64,000 nt of DNA from Cohnella ginsengisoli (GTDB taxonomy: Bacteria; Bacillota; Bacilli; Paenibacillales; Paenibacillaceae). Shown piece after piece: positions 22,243 through 31,172 of the stretch. Both the position numbers and the translations under genes were made by a program. Each line of letters starts with the position of its first letter. Within the stretch, counting starts at the first letter, position 1. The stretch is taken from positions 1-64,000 of the forward strand of contig NZ_JAPDHZ010000008.1 of the NCBI RefSeq assembly GCF_029525555.1, in the 5' to 3' direction. The notes under the pieces are model-generated. The model saw only the letters and a list, made by a program, of their open reading frames with translations. It did no database searches and was not told the origin of the DNA.

Positions 22243-23916
22243 TTACATCTGCTCCGGCGCGGATACGCCGATCAGACGCAAACCGTTGGCCAGCGCGTGG
22301 CGAAGCGCGGCCAGCAGTTGCAGGCGCGCCTGGCTCTGCGCGGCGTCCTCGGTGATGACCCGCTCCGCGCGGTAGTAGCTGTGGAACAGCGCGGCCAGCT
22401 CGTACACGTAGCGCACGATGTGGTGAGGCGCGTAGTCTTTCGCCGAATCGGCGACGACGGCGGGGAACTCGCCCATTTTGCGCAGCAGATCGTATTCGTG
22501 CTCGGTCGCGAGCAGCTCCAGGTTCGCTTCCGCCACCGGAAGCACGGCGACGCCTTGTTCCTCCGCCTGGCGGAAAATGCTGCAAATGCGCGCATGCGCG
22601 TACTGCACGTAGAACACCGGATTCTCGTTGGACGTCGAAACGGCGAGGTCCATGTCGAAGTCCAGGTGCGTATCCATGCTGCGCATCGTGAAAAAGTAGC
22701 GGATGGCGTCGACGCCGACTTCGTCCATCAGGTCCTCGATCGTGATCGCCTTGCCCGTACGCTTCGACATTTTCACTTTTTCGCCGTTCTGGAACAGGCT
22801 GACCATCTGCGCGATCAGCACCGTCAAGCGCTGCGGGTCGTGGCCGAGCGCCGCCATCGCCGCCTTGACGCGCGGAATGTATCCGTGGTGGTCGGCGCCC
22901 CAGATGTTGATCAGCTCGTCGAAGCCGCGCGCGAACTTGTCCATATGATAGGCGATGTCCGGCGTCAGGTACGTGTAGCTGCCGTCGTTTTTGACGAGCA
23001 CGCGGTTCTTGTCGTCCCCGAACGCCGTCGTATTCAGCCACACCGCGCCTTCCTCTTCGTACACGTGACCTTGCGCGCGCAGCGCTTCAAGCGCGCCTTC
23101 GACCTTGCCCGTCCGATAGAGCGAAGTCTCGCTGTACCAGCTGTCGAAGCTTACGCCGAACCGGCCGAGGTCGCGCTTGATCTTGTCCAGCTCGCGCTCG
23201 AGTCCGTAGCTGCGGAAGTAATCGAAGCGTTCTTCGTCCGTCTTTTCCAGCAGGCGCGCGCCTTCGCGCTCCGCGAGCTCCTTGGCGAAGCCGACGATAT
23301 CCTCGCCGTAATAGCCGTCCTCCGGCATCGCCGCGTCCTCGCCCAGCGCCTGGCGGTAGCGCGCCTCGATGGAGCGGGCCAGGTTATTGACCTGGTTGCC
23401 GGCGTCGTTAATATAGTATTCGCGCGAAACGTCATAGCCTGCAAACGCCAGCACGTTGCACAGCGCATCGCCGACCGCGGCGCCGCGCGCGTGGCCGAGA
23501 TGCAGGCTGCCTGTCGGATTCGCGCTGACGAATTCGACCTGCACCTTGCGTCCGCCGCCGGCGTCCGTACGGCCGTATCCCCCGCCCTGCTCAAGCACGG
23601 ATGCGACGACGGGCAGCAGATACCGCTTGTCCATGCGGAAATTGATGAAGCCCGGACCCGCGATTTCCGCGGACGTGACGTTCGCCTTCGCCTTGTCCAG
23701 GTTCTCGATGATCGCGGTCGCGATCTCGCGCGGATTTTTCTTCGCGATGCGCGTCAGCTGCATGGCCGCGTTGGTGGCCAGGTCGCCGTGAGCCTTGTCG
23801 CGAGGCACTTCGATGACGATCGCCGGCACCTGCTCCCGCTCCACGACCCCCGCCTTGACCGCGGCGTCCGCGATCGCTTCCTTTAACACTTCGTATGTCT
23901 GCTCCAGCACGTTCAT
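22243..23916 (-). CDS. argS: Arginyl-tRNA synthetase (housekeeping copy)
   Basis: 557 aa class I synthetase charging tRNA-Arg. The start at 23916 is MNVLEQTYEVLKEAI. The HIGH-type motif is in SANPTGSLHLGHARG (~131-145). KMSKR (VKMSKRTGKAI) lies in the catalytic domain. The C-terminal all-alpha anticodon-binding domain ends LRLIGVSAPEQM. It is transcribed with ywiB, 4 bp apart, as in B. subtilis. A second, quite different ArgS lies divergently at 24.9 kb. Confidence 0.95.
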   Translation of the reverse strand: MNVLEQTYEVLKEAIADAAVKAGVVEREQVPAIVIEVPRDKAHGDLATNAAMQLTRIAKKNPREIATAIIENLDKAKANVTSAEIAGPGFINFRMDKRYLLPVVASVLEQGGGYGRTDAGGGRKVQVEFVSANPTGSLHLGHARGAAVGDALCNVLAFAGYDVSREYYINDAGNQVNNLARSIEARYRQALGEDAAMPEDGYYGEDIVGFAKELAEREGARLLEKTDEERFDYFRSYGLERELDKIKRDLGRFGVSFDSWYSETSLYRTGKVEGALEALRAQGHVYEEEGAVWLNTTAFGDDKNRVLVKNDGSYTYLTPDIAYHMDKFARGFDELINIWGADHHGYIPRVKAAMAALGHDPQRLTVLIAQMVSLFQNGEKVKMSKRTGKAITIEDLMDEVGVDAIRYFFTMRSMDTHLDFDMDLAVSTSNENPVFYVQYAHARICSIFRQAEEQGVAVLPVAEANLELLATEHEYDLLRKMGEFPAVVADSAKDYAPHHIVRYVYELAALFHSYYRAERVITEDAAQSQARLQLLAALRHALANGLRLIGVSAPEQM

Positions 23917-23920
23917 GACC

Positions 23921-24316
23921 CTATTCCTCCCGTATATCCAGTCCGATCTCGAACCGGCCCATCTCCTGATCCTCGCTGCGCATATCGTAGCGCCAGAACA
24001 GCGTGCCCCCGGCATCCGTCAGCGCCGCAGCCAGCTCGTGCGTGAACGCCTCCACGGCCATCGGGCCCTGCGGCAAGCGCACCGCGCCAGGCGTCGCCGC
24101 CCCCAGTCGAAACGTCTGCTCGACGCCGATCTCGCCCTGTCGCACGACGCGCACGTCGCCTTTCAGGATCGAGACCGTCATCGCGTCCGGGCACCGCAGC
24201 ACCCAGCCCGTCGCCATCCGGAACCACTGGCCCGTCAGCCGCTCCTCCGCCCATTCCCCGGATTCGCCGCCCTGCCGGCTGCGGAACACGACCGTCACGC
24301 GCCTGTAGTCCGGCAT
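23921..24316 (-). CDS. ywiB: DUF1934 beta-barrel protein YwiB
   Basis: 131 aa, a small predicted lipocalin-like beta-barrel of unknown function. Alternating strands (RRVTVVFRSRQGG, MTVSILKGDVRVVRQGE, GTLFWRYDMRSEDQEMG) fit DUF1934, whose members commonly sit just upstream of argS. The start at 24316 is the first ATG after the promoter. Longer upstream reading is rejected because it would run through the divergent T-box. Confidence 0.85.
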   Translation of the reverse strand: MPDYRRVTVVFRSRQGGESGEWAEERLTGQWFRMATGWVLRCPDAMTVSILKGDVRVVRQGEIGVEQTFRLGAATPGAVRLPQGPMAVEAFTHELAAALTDAGGTLFWRYDMRSEDQEMGRFEIGLDIREE

Positions 24317-24352
24317 TCCGATCCGCTCCCGTCTGTCCGATTGTCTGTTATT

Positions 24353-24381
24353 ACTATATACACAACGCTCTTTGAATTCAA
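24353..24381 (-). promoter_or_regulatory. ywiB-argS promoter
   Basis: TTGAAT (24381-24376), 17-bp spacer, TATAGT (24358-24353), 37 bp before the ywiB start. It is divergent from the T-box promoter. Confidence 0.75.
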
Positions 24382-24403
24382 CGACGGCGGGCGCTTGCCC
24401 CTC

Positions 24404-24432
24404 TTGCCCCCGCCGCCTCGGCATGCTATGAT
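24404..24432 (+). promoter_or_regulatory. T-box/argS2 promoter
   Basis: TTGCCC (24404-24409), 17-bp spacer, TATGAT (24427-24432) preceded by TGC, an extended -10. Confidence 0.7.
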
Positions 24433-24438
24433 ATGGGC

Positions 24439-24715
24439 CAATATCCGATCGACGATGAACGGGAGAGTACCGGATCGCATAGCCGTACCAGAGAGCCGGA
24501 AGGGTGGGAACCGGCACGGCGGGATCTTCGGGAAGCGGACCCGGGAGTCGGTCGCCCGGACCGGCGCGGCGCCAAGCCGCAAGTCCGTTAGTAGGGCGAT
24601 CCGGCCTTGCGGCCGTTATCCGTTTGAGCGGCGTCCCGCGCAGTCCATCTGCAAGGGCGCTATAAGAATGGTACCGCGGACACACCTCCGTCTCTTGATG
24701 AGACGGAGGTTTTTT
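24439..24715 (+). promoter_or_regulatory. T-box riboswitch with CGG (arginine) specifier
   Basis: tRNA-sensing attenuator. Stem I is visible: AGAGTA (24464-24469), AGAGAG (24490-24495) and GGGTGGGAA near the apex. Paired segments are CGGG/CCCG, CCG/CGG, GATC/GATC, GCCGT/ACGGC and CCGG/CCGG. Opposite AGAGTA the loop reads GAAGCGGA, so the specifier is CGG (24536-24538), an arginine codon. The T-box AATGGTACCGCGG (24667-24679) is followed by a 9-bp terminator (24685-24709) and six T. Uncharged tRNA-Arg should stabilise the antiterminator and switch on argS2. Confidence 0.93.
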
Positions 24716-24726
24716 GCGTCCGGATG

Positions 24727-24866
24727 GACGCATGCGTATTGATGCGTTCGGCTTGATGCGTTCGGCTTGATGCGTTCGGATCGATGCATGCGTATTGATG
24801 CGTTCGGCTTGATGCGTTCGGATTGATGCATGCGTATTGATGCGTTGTGATTGACGCGCGCGGATC
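24727..24866 (+). repeat. Ten tandem copies of a 14-bp repeat in the argS2 leader
   Basis: Exactly ten 14-bp units run head to tail, with variants such as GATGCGTTCGGCTT, GATGCATGCGTATT and GATGCGTTCGGATT. The block starts 11 bp after the T-box terminator and ends 21 bp before the argS2 start. The period is not a multiple of three, so ATG triplets fall in all frames. Function unknown. Confidence 0.95.
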
Positions 24867-24887
24867 TAAGCGAAGGAGGACATCGAC

Positions 24888-26606
24888 ATGCTGTTGGAAC
24901 AAGCCGCAGCGCTGCTGCAACCCCACGTACCGTTAGAAAAGGAGGCGCTGCTCCGCCGGCTCGAGACGCCTCCGGAGCCGCACCTCGGCGACGTCGCATT
25001 TCCTTGCTTCGTCCTGGCGAAGCAGCTCCGCCGCGCGCCGTCCGCGATCGCCGCGGAGCTCGCCGACGCAGTCGCCGCCGACGCTCATGGCGTCCGCGCC
25101 GAAGCTGCGAGCGGGTACGTCAACCTGTTCTTCGATCCCGCCGTCTGGCTGGGCCGGATCGTCGACGCCGCCCTTGAACCCCGCTTCGGGCGCAGCGACG
25201 AGAGCCGCGGCCGACATGTCGTCATCGACATGTCCTCGCCAAACATCGCCAAGCCGCTTGGCGTCGGCCACCTGCGCTCCACCATGATCGGCAACGCGCT
25301 GGCCAACCTTTACCGGGAGACCGGGCACGCAGTCACGACCGTCAACCACCTCGGCGATTGGGGCACTCAGTTCGGCAAGCTGATCGTGGCCTACGGCCGT
25401 TGGGGCGGCAAGTCGGCGCTGGAAGCCGATCCGATCGGGGAAAGCCTGCATCTGTACGTTCGCTTTCACGAAGAAGCCGCGAAGAAGCCGGAGCTAGAGG
25501 ACGAGGCCAGGGAAGCCTTCCTGCGGCTCGAGCAAGGGGACGAAGAAACGACGGCACTCTGGCGCTTTTTCGTCCAAGCGAGCATGAAGGAGTTCGAGCG
25601 CGTCTACGCGCGACTCGGCGTCCGGTTCGACGAGGTGCTCGGCGAGAGCTTTTACAACGACAAGCTGGCGCCCGTGCTGGACCGCCTCCGCGCGCAAGGG
25701 CTGCTCGAGGAGAGCGACGGCGCGCTCGTCGTCAGGCTGGACGAGGAAGGACTGCCGCCCTGCCTGATCCTCAAGAAGGACGGCGCCACGATTTACCCGG
25801 TCCGGGATTTGGCGACCGCGATATACCGCAGGCAAGTTATGAAGGCGGACCGGCTGCTGTATGTCGTCGGCGCGGAGCAGCAGCTGCATTTTAAGCAAGT
25901 GTTCGGCGTGTTGGGGAAAATGGGAGAGCCGTGGACGGGAGACTGCGAGCATGTGCCGTTCGGGCTGATGACCGTGGAGGGCAAGAAGATGTCCACCCGC
26001 AGGGGAAAGGTTGTCTTCCTGGACGAGGTGTTGGACGAAGCGGTGCGCAGAGCGCGCGAGATCATCGCGGCCAAAAGCCCGGACCTGCAGGACGCGGACC
26101 ATGTCGCCGAAGCCGTCGGCATCGGCGCGGTCGTGTTCGGCGACCTGAAAAACCGCAGGCTGCTGTCCGTGGACTTTAAGCTGGAAGAGGTCGTCAGCTT
26201 CGACGGCGAGACGGGGCCTTACGTGCAGTATACGCACGCGAGAATCGCCAGCTTGCTGCGCAAGGGCGGTTTCGAACAGCACCCCGGGCAGGACGGTGCG
26301 AACGGTGCGCCGCGTGCGGCGGACGAACGCGTCGATATGGCGGATGCCGCTTGGGTTTGCGCCAAGCGGATCACGCAGTGGAGCGCCGCCGTGCGCGAGG
26401 CGGTGCGGGACAACGAGCCATCGGCCGTGGCGCGTTACCTGCTGGAGCTGGCGCGCGACTTCAACCGCTTCTATCACGACGGCAAGGTAATCCAGCCGGA
26501 CGACGCGGCAGCCACGCAGGCGCGCTTGCGATTGTCGGCGGCGGTCGGCCATCTGCTGGGACGCGGCTTGAAGCTGCTGGGCATCGCCGCGCCGGAGCGG
26601 ATGTAA
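24888..26606 (+). CDS. Second arginyl-tRNA synthetase, T-box controlled
   Basis: 572 aa, of a different ArgS subtype from the copy at 22.2 kb. HIGH motif in SPNIAKPLGVGHLRST (~115-130), GKKMSTRRGK as the KMSKS equivalent, C-terminal anticodon domain ending LLGIAAPERM. AAGGAGG precedes the ATG by 8 bp. The leader carries an arginine T-box and a 14-bp tandem repeat. Firmicutes with two ArgS proteins exist. The regulated copy may serve arginine starvation, or resist an arginine analogue, which is inference. Confidence 0.93.
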   Translation: MLLEQAAALLQPHVPLEKEALLRRLETPPEPHLGDVAFPCFVLAKQLRRAPSAIAAELADAVAADAHGVRAEAASGYVNLFFDPAVWLGRIVDAALEPRFGRSDESRGRHVVIDMSSPNIAKPLGVGHLRSTMIGNALANLYRETGHAVTTVNHLGDWGTQFGKLIVAYGRWGGKSALEADPIGESLHLYVRFHEEAAKKPELEDEAREAFLRLEQGDEETTALWRFFVQASMKEFERVYARLGVRFDEVLGESFYNDKLAPVLDRLRAQGLLEESDGALVVRLDEEGLPPCLILKKDGATIYPVRDLATAIYRRQVMKADRLLYVVGAEQQLHFKQVFGVLGKMGEPWTGDCEHVPFGLMTVEGKKMSTRRGKVVFLDEVLDEAVRRAREIIAAKSPDLQDADHVAEAVGIGAVVFGDLKNRRLLSVDFKLEEVVSFDGETGPYVQYTHARIASLLRKGGFEQHPGQDGANGAPRAADERVDMADAAWVCAKRITQWSAAVREAVRDNEPSAVARYLLELARDFNRFYHDGKVIQPDDAAATQARLRLSAAVGHLLGRGLKLLGIAAPERM

Positions 26607-26643
26607 ATCGGGGCGGCGATGCCCCTCGGAGGCAGCTGCCCGA

Positions 26644-27200
26644 GATTGCCGAATTAATCGGCTATTTCGGGCTTCGCCTAGCCCAAGCACACCCGTTAGC
26701 CGATATAATCGGCTATCTCGGGCCTCGCCAAGCCCCAAGCTCCGCCGTTAGCCGATATAATCGGCTATCTCGGGCCTCGCCAAGCCCCAAGCTCCGCCGT
26801 TAGCCGATATAATCGGCTATCTCAGGCTTCGCGAAGTCCCAAGCTCCGCCGTTAGCCGATATAATCGGCTATCTCGGGCCTCGCGAAGCCCCAAGCTCCG
26901 CCGTTAGCCGATATAATCGGCTATCTCGGGCTTCGCGAAGCCCCAAGCTCCGCCGTTAGCCGATATAATCGGCTATCTCAGGCTTCGCGAAGCCCCAAGC
27001 TCCGCCGTTAGCCGATATAATCGGCTATCTCGGGCCTCGCGAAGCCCCAAGCTCCGCCGTTAGCCGATATAATCGGCTATCTCGGGCTTCGCCAAGCCCC
27101 AAGCTCCGCCGTTAGCCGACTAAATCGGCTATCTCGGGCTTCGCCAAGCTCCAAGCATCGCCGTTAACCGATAAAATCGGCTATTTCGGACCCTCCTTGC
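26644..27200. repeat. 52-bp tandem repeat array (~10-11 copies) with two palindromes per unit
   Basis: From 26695 units begin exactly every 52 bp (26695, 26747, 26799, 26851, 26903, 26955, 27007, 27059, 27111, 27163). One degenerate unit precedes (~26644) and the last is partial. Each contains TAGCCGAT-ATA-ATCGGCTA (8-bp arms). Several also contain the perfect palindrome GGGCTTCGCGAAGCCC; others have GGGCCTCGCCAAGCCCC. Unit ends are CCAAGCTCCGCC. There are no unique spacers and no open frame of note. The array fills most of the 917-bp gap 26607-27523. Confidence 0.97.
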
Positions 27201-27243
27201 CCGCAGGCTCCAATTGGCTAAGAAACGTGACATAATAGCCGGA

Positions 27244-27424
27244 GTTAGCGCCCTTTGCGCTTATCGGCCAGTCCGGTATGTAGCGGAGTTAGCGTTAACG
27301 CCTTTTGGCGCTTATCGACACATTTCCGAGCGTTGCGGCGGCGGCGTTAGCGTCCAGAAGCGCTTATTTCCGGCATCAGGCTGCGCTTGGCAGGCACGTT
27401 AGCGTCCAGAAGCGCTTATCTCGG
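27244..27424. repeat. Four dispersed 24-28-bp palindromic elements related to the 52-bp array
   Basis: Elements at 27244-27267, 27294-27317, 27346-27373 and 27398-27424 each start GTTA, contain a small stem (AGCGC/GCGCT, ACGCC/GGCGC or AGCG/CGCT) and end TTATCGG, TTATTTCCGG or TTATCTCGG. The same GTTA...TATCTCGG frame flanks the first palindrome of the 52-bp unit. No gene is seen in 27200-27523. Confidence 0.8.
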
Positions 27425-27523
27425 CCGCACACTGCAGCACTCTAACGAAGAAGCCCGGAACGCGATACGTCTTACGACGCTCCCGTCCAGGCTTTTGCTT
27501 GCCAAACCCTATCCCTTCATCGC

Positions 27524-29750
27524 TTAGCGAACCCGCGTTTCCGTCAACTGGAACTGCCCGACCAGCTGCCGGAGGAACGCGGTAATGCCTTCGACGCCGT
27601 GCGACGTATGCCGGACGCCGACGATCTCTCCGAGCAGCACCTGCACCTTGGTCTCGACCTCGGCCGAGATGGCGCGGTTCTCCTTGCTGACGTCGGCGAT
27701 TTTCTCCATCAGGGCGACGACTTCGTCCACGACCTGCGTCTTCATGGCATCCTCCGACTTCGCCGCTACGAGCGTCTTGGCTGCAACGGAGACCAGCTCC
27801 GTACCTTCGTCGACCACGCGCGTGCCTTCTTCCATCGAGGCGGAGGCAAGCTTCGCGTGGTCGTATATTTTGGCCACGATGGCGTTGACTTCCTCCGTCG
27901 AGCGCCGCGTGGAGTCGGCCAGCTTGCGGATCTCGCCGGCGACGACGGCGAATCCGCGCCCGTGCTCGCCGACGCGCGCCGCCTCGATGGAGGCGTTCAG
28001 CGCGAGCAAATTAGTCTGCGCCGAGATCTCCTCGATAACGGCGAGCACGCTGCGAATCTCGGCCGCCGTATCCATGAACAGCCGGATCGTGCCATTCGTC
28101 TGCGCGACGCGGTTCGAGATCTGCGACATCTTGCCGCCGATCCGCTCGACTTCGCCCTGCGCGAGCTCGATCTGCACCGCGGCCTTCCGCTCTAGCTTGG
28201 CTAGCGTCTCCCGCATCTCGCCGGCCACGTCCTTGGCGACGTCGATATCCTTCAACTGGCGGCGTAGGCTGCGGATCATGTCGTGGATGCGCTCGCTGAC
28301 CCGCTCGGTCGAGCCGGCCGTGGACGCGGCGGTCTCGTACATGAGCCGCTGGCTGCTGGATACGTCCGATGCGGCAAGGCGCACCTGCAGCATAATGCCC
28401 TCGAGCGAATCGATCATATTGTTGATCCATTTCGCCAGGTCCCGGATCTCGTCGTCGTCGTAGTCGGCCGTTCGTATCCGCTGCGTCAGGTCGCCCTTGC
28501 CTTCGGCGTTGATCCGGATGAACTTGCTCAGGCTGCGCAGCGGCTCGGAGACGCGGCGATCGCTCCGGCGCTGCACCAGCGCGATGCCCGCCCAGCCGGC
28601 AATCAGCGACAGCGCAAATTCGCAGACGGCGGTCCATCCGGGGGATGCTTCGGCGGCGAGAAATCCGACGAGCGCGGCTGATACGGCAGAGAAAGCGATA
28701 ACGCCCAGCCACAGCGGCTTCGCAAGTCGCACCGACACGCTGCGAATCCGGTACACTTCCTCCAGGTCGCCCTCGCACATCATGCCCCAACGGTCCGGAC
28801 AATGCGGGAGCTCGAAGGTCACCCCTTTGCCGATAACGGGAATATGGCGGTAATCCGAGTAGCCGGGAAATTCGACGAACAGGTTGCTGCCGTTGCGGAT
28901 CGTGCTCTCGACGCCCGGATGAAGCTGCCCGGTGGCCGGATCGGTGAACACAAGCTCGAGCTCGGTGTGCTCCTTGACGGACACGACGCCCCAGTCGGTG
29001 GCGACCCCGTCCTTCAGGTTTTCGCCGTGGGTGAAGGTTCTGTCCTCGAACCGGCTGCGCGACAGCGCGGTGCCCGGCCCGATATGCGTATTAAGCGCAG
29101 GCTTCGCCATGAACAGGTAGTTGTCTCCGGAGTCGGGATAGACATGGCCGGATTCGCGCTGGATGAGATCCCCGATGACGTCGTTCGGCACTCTTCCGCA
29201 CAACGCCCCTTTCCACGCTCCGCTCTCTGCGAGCGGCAGAATGAAGAGCAGGGTCATCTTGTCGTGAAACGCGGACGAACGGGCTCCGATCTCCTCCGTC
29301 ATCGGATCGGGGTAAGGACCGAAAAGGCAGGGACGCGCGCCGGCGCCGCCCCCCTTCGCATAGTCCATGCCCGACGCGAAACCCGCGCCAATTCCGTAAT
29401 TCCGCCCCTCGTGGGAAAGATGCGTCGAATAAACGACCGTCCCCGCGGCGTCGGTCAGAAAAATCTCGGTAAAGTCCATCGCGCGCGTATACGCCGAGCC
29501 GATCAGCTTTTCTATCGTCTCGCGGGCAGCCCCGCCGCCCGAATGCGCCGGACCGCCTTCTTGCGATCGAAGCTGCTCCAGCAGCCGCTCCAGGTGACGC
29601 CAATAATCCGTCGTCCAGTCCTTCAGAAGCTGCATTCGCGTCTCCGCGATCCCTTCGAAGATCTCCTCGATATCGCGTTTCAACCGCTTGTTCAACCTGT
29701 ACGACCACCATAACGGAAGTCCCTTTTTTAAACCCGAGCCAGTCGAACAT
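27524..29750 (-). CDS. Methyl-accepting chemotaxis protein, one-base frameshift at the N-terminus
   Basis: ~741 aa. Residues ~30-330 form a large Cache-like sensor (TDAAGTVVYSTHLSHEGRNY). Two membrane segments (~345-365, ~375-395) follow, then HAMP (~400-455) and a cytoplasmic signalling domain with the EISAQTNLLALNASIEAARV hairpin tip. No membrane segment precedes the sensor, so it may be cytoplasmic. The preferred start 29750 (MFDWLGFKK) joins through six T at 29724-29729; the alternative is a GTG at 29758 with no shift. It was convergent with nothing and lies downstream of the repeat array region on the opposite side. Confidence 0.88.
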
Positions 29751-29907
29751 CCCGCCACCCCTTTTTCCTATTTATATGTAAGTAATAATAACATCTAAAA
29801 TTACAAATTTCCTCCGTTTTCCGAATATTCGCAATTAAATTTTGATAAATGTTAGTTTTTATAACGCATTCTAGGTTTCGAGCATGCAAAAAAGCCCACC
29901 TCTATAA

Positions 29908-31172
29908 TGAGCTGCACCCCTTAGAATGGACATTGAGAAAAACCCTCTCAATGACGATCTATTCTAGGGGGGTGCTTTCGTTATGGCGAAAAAAGGGCAG
30001 AAGTTGCTTACTTACAGTTTTGAAATGAAAAAGAGAGCCGTGGAAATGCGACTTCAAGGAATGACGAAGCAGCAAGTGGCCGACAAGCTGGGGATCGTTG
30101 ATTTAGATCGTTTAAAAGTATGGTTGAGACGTTATAAGCAGATGGGCGAGTTTGGGCTTATGGATGGGCGTGGGAAACGGAAGCAATACAGTGATGAGGA
30201 GCGTTACGTCAAGCGATTGGAAATGGAGAATGCTGTCCTAAAAAAAGTGGTTGGCCATTACGAAGGCGGAGGTGTATCAGAGAAATACCGGCTCGTCCAT
30301 GAATTGCGTGGAAGCTTCAGCGTTACAGCGCTTTGTAAAGAAGTAGGCGTCTCGCGGAGCGGTTATTACGACTACCTGGACCGGATGAACGAGGATAAGG
30401 ACGCGGAATCTAAGGCGCTTATCCAGAAGACTTACACGCGTTACAACGGCATTTACGGCTACCGGCAAGTGCAGCTTTTCCTACATCAGGACCACGGTGT
30501 ATGGATGAATCATAAGAAGGTATTGCGACTGATGCAAGAAATTGGGTTGAGCGCTAGAATACGCCGAAAGTACCGTCACCACGCGCGTACTTGGAACACG
30601 GGCGACCGCGTCGTGAAAAACGTCTTAGCGCGCAAATTCGAAGCGGATGCACCGAATCAAAAGTGGGTAACCGACGTCACCCAATACCGCGTAGGAAACG
30701 AATGGCTATATTTGTCCGCTATTAAAGATTTGTATGACAACTCCATTGTGGCGTACCACATGAGTGAGCGCAATGACCTAGAACTTGTGCTCACGACCTT
30801 TAAGAAGGCCTTTAAAGGGAAGAAGGACGTGGCCGGAATGGTCGTTCACAGCGACCAAGGATCCCAGTACACGTCCTACAAATACCACGACATGCTGCCA
30901 AAGGTTGGCGCCCAAATCAGCATGTCTCGCCGAGGCAATTGTTATGACAACGCCTCAATGGAGAGCTTCTTCTCCCATTTGAAGACAGAAGCACTCTATC
31001 CTTATCATATTCGATCCGTTCAAGAAGCACAAAGACGAATTAAAGCTTATATTCATTTTTATAACAACCGTCGACCGCAAAGAAAACTAAACAAGCTGAC
31101 CCCGGCTCAATACCGGAACCAGCTTGTGGGGTAGGGCTTTTCTTACATGTCCGCTAAATGGGGTCTTGACCA
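29908..31172 (+). mobile_element. IS3-family insertion sequence, complete, 1,265 bp
   Basis: Imperfect inverted terminal repeats of ~35-40 bp start TG and share ACCCC...GGACAT...AGAAAA.CCCT. The left end is at 29908 and the right end at 31172. Both flanks carry TAA (29905-29907 and 31173-31175), consistent with a 3-bp target duplication. It contains one transposase gene. Its GC content is visibly lower than that of the neighbouring genes, as expected for an incoming element. Confidence 0.9.
29983..31134 (+). CDS. IS3-family transposase, OrfA and OrfB in one frame
   Basis: 383 aa. Residues 1-90 are OrfA-like: helix-turn-helix (MTKQQVADKLGIVDLDRLKV) and a leucine-zipper-like coil. From ~97 an OrfB-like part carries HTH_21 and the rve integrase core with DDE residues in VTDVTQY, VHSDQGSQY and ASMESFFSHLKTE. 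IS3 elements normally make the fusion by -1 frameshifting at AAAAAAG. Here that site (30240-30247) has seven A, which puts both parts in frame. One surplus A, as seen in other runs of this sequence, would explain it. Confidence 0.92.
   Translation: MAKKGQKLLTYSFEMKKRAVEMRLQGMTKQQVADKLGIVDLDRLKVWLRRYKQMGEFGLMDGRGKRKQYSDEERYVKRLEMENAVLKKVVGHYEGGGVSEKYRLVHELRGSFSVTALCKEVGVSRSGYYDYLDRMNEDKDAESKALIQKTYTRYNGIYGYRQVQLFLHQDHGVWMNHKKVLRLMQEIGLSARIRRKYRHHARTWNTGDRVVKNVLARKFEADAPNQKWVTDVTQYRVGNEWLYLSAIKDLYDNSIVAYHMSERNDLELVLTTFKKAFKGKKDVAGMVVHSDQGSQYTSYKYHDMLPKVGAQISMSRRGNCYDNASMESFFSHLKTEALYPYHIRSVQEAQRRIKAYIHFYNNRRPQRKLNKLTPAQYRNQLVG

Noticed and set aside
26644..27200. CRISPR array
   Set aside because: The whole 52-bp unit is repeated with no unique spacers, and no cas genes are present.
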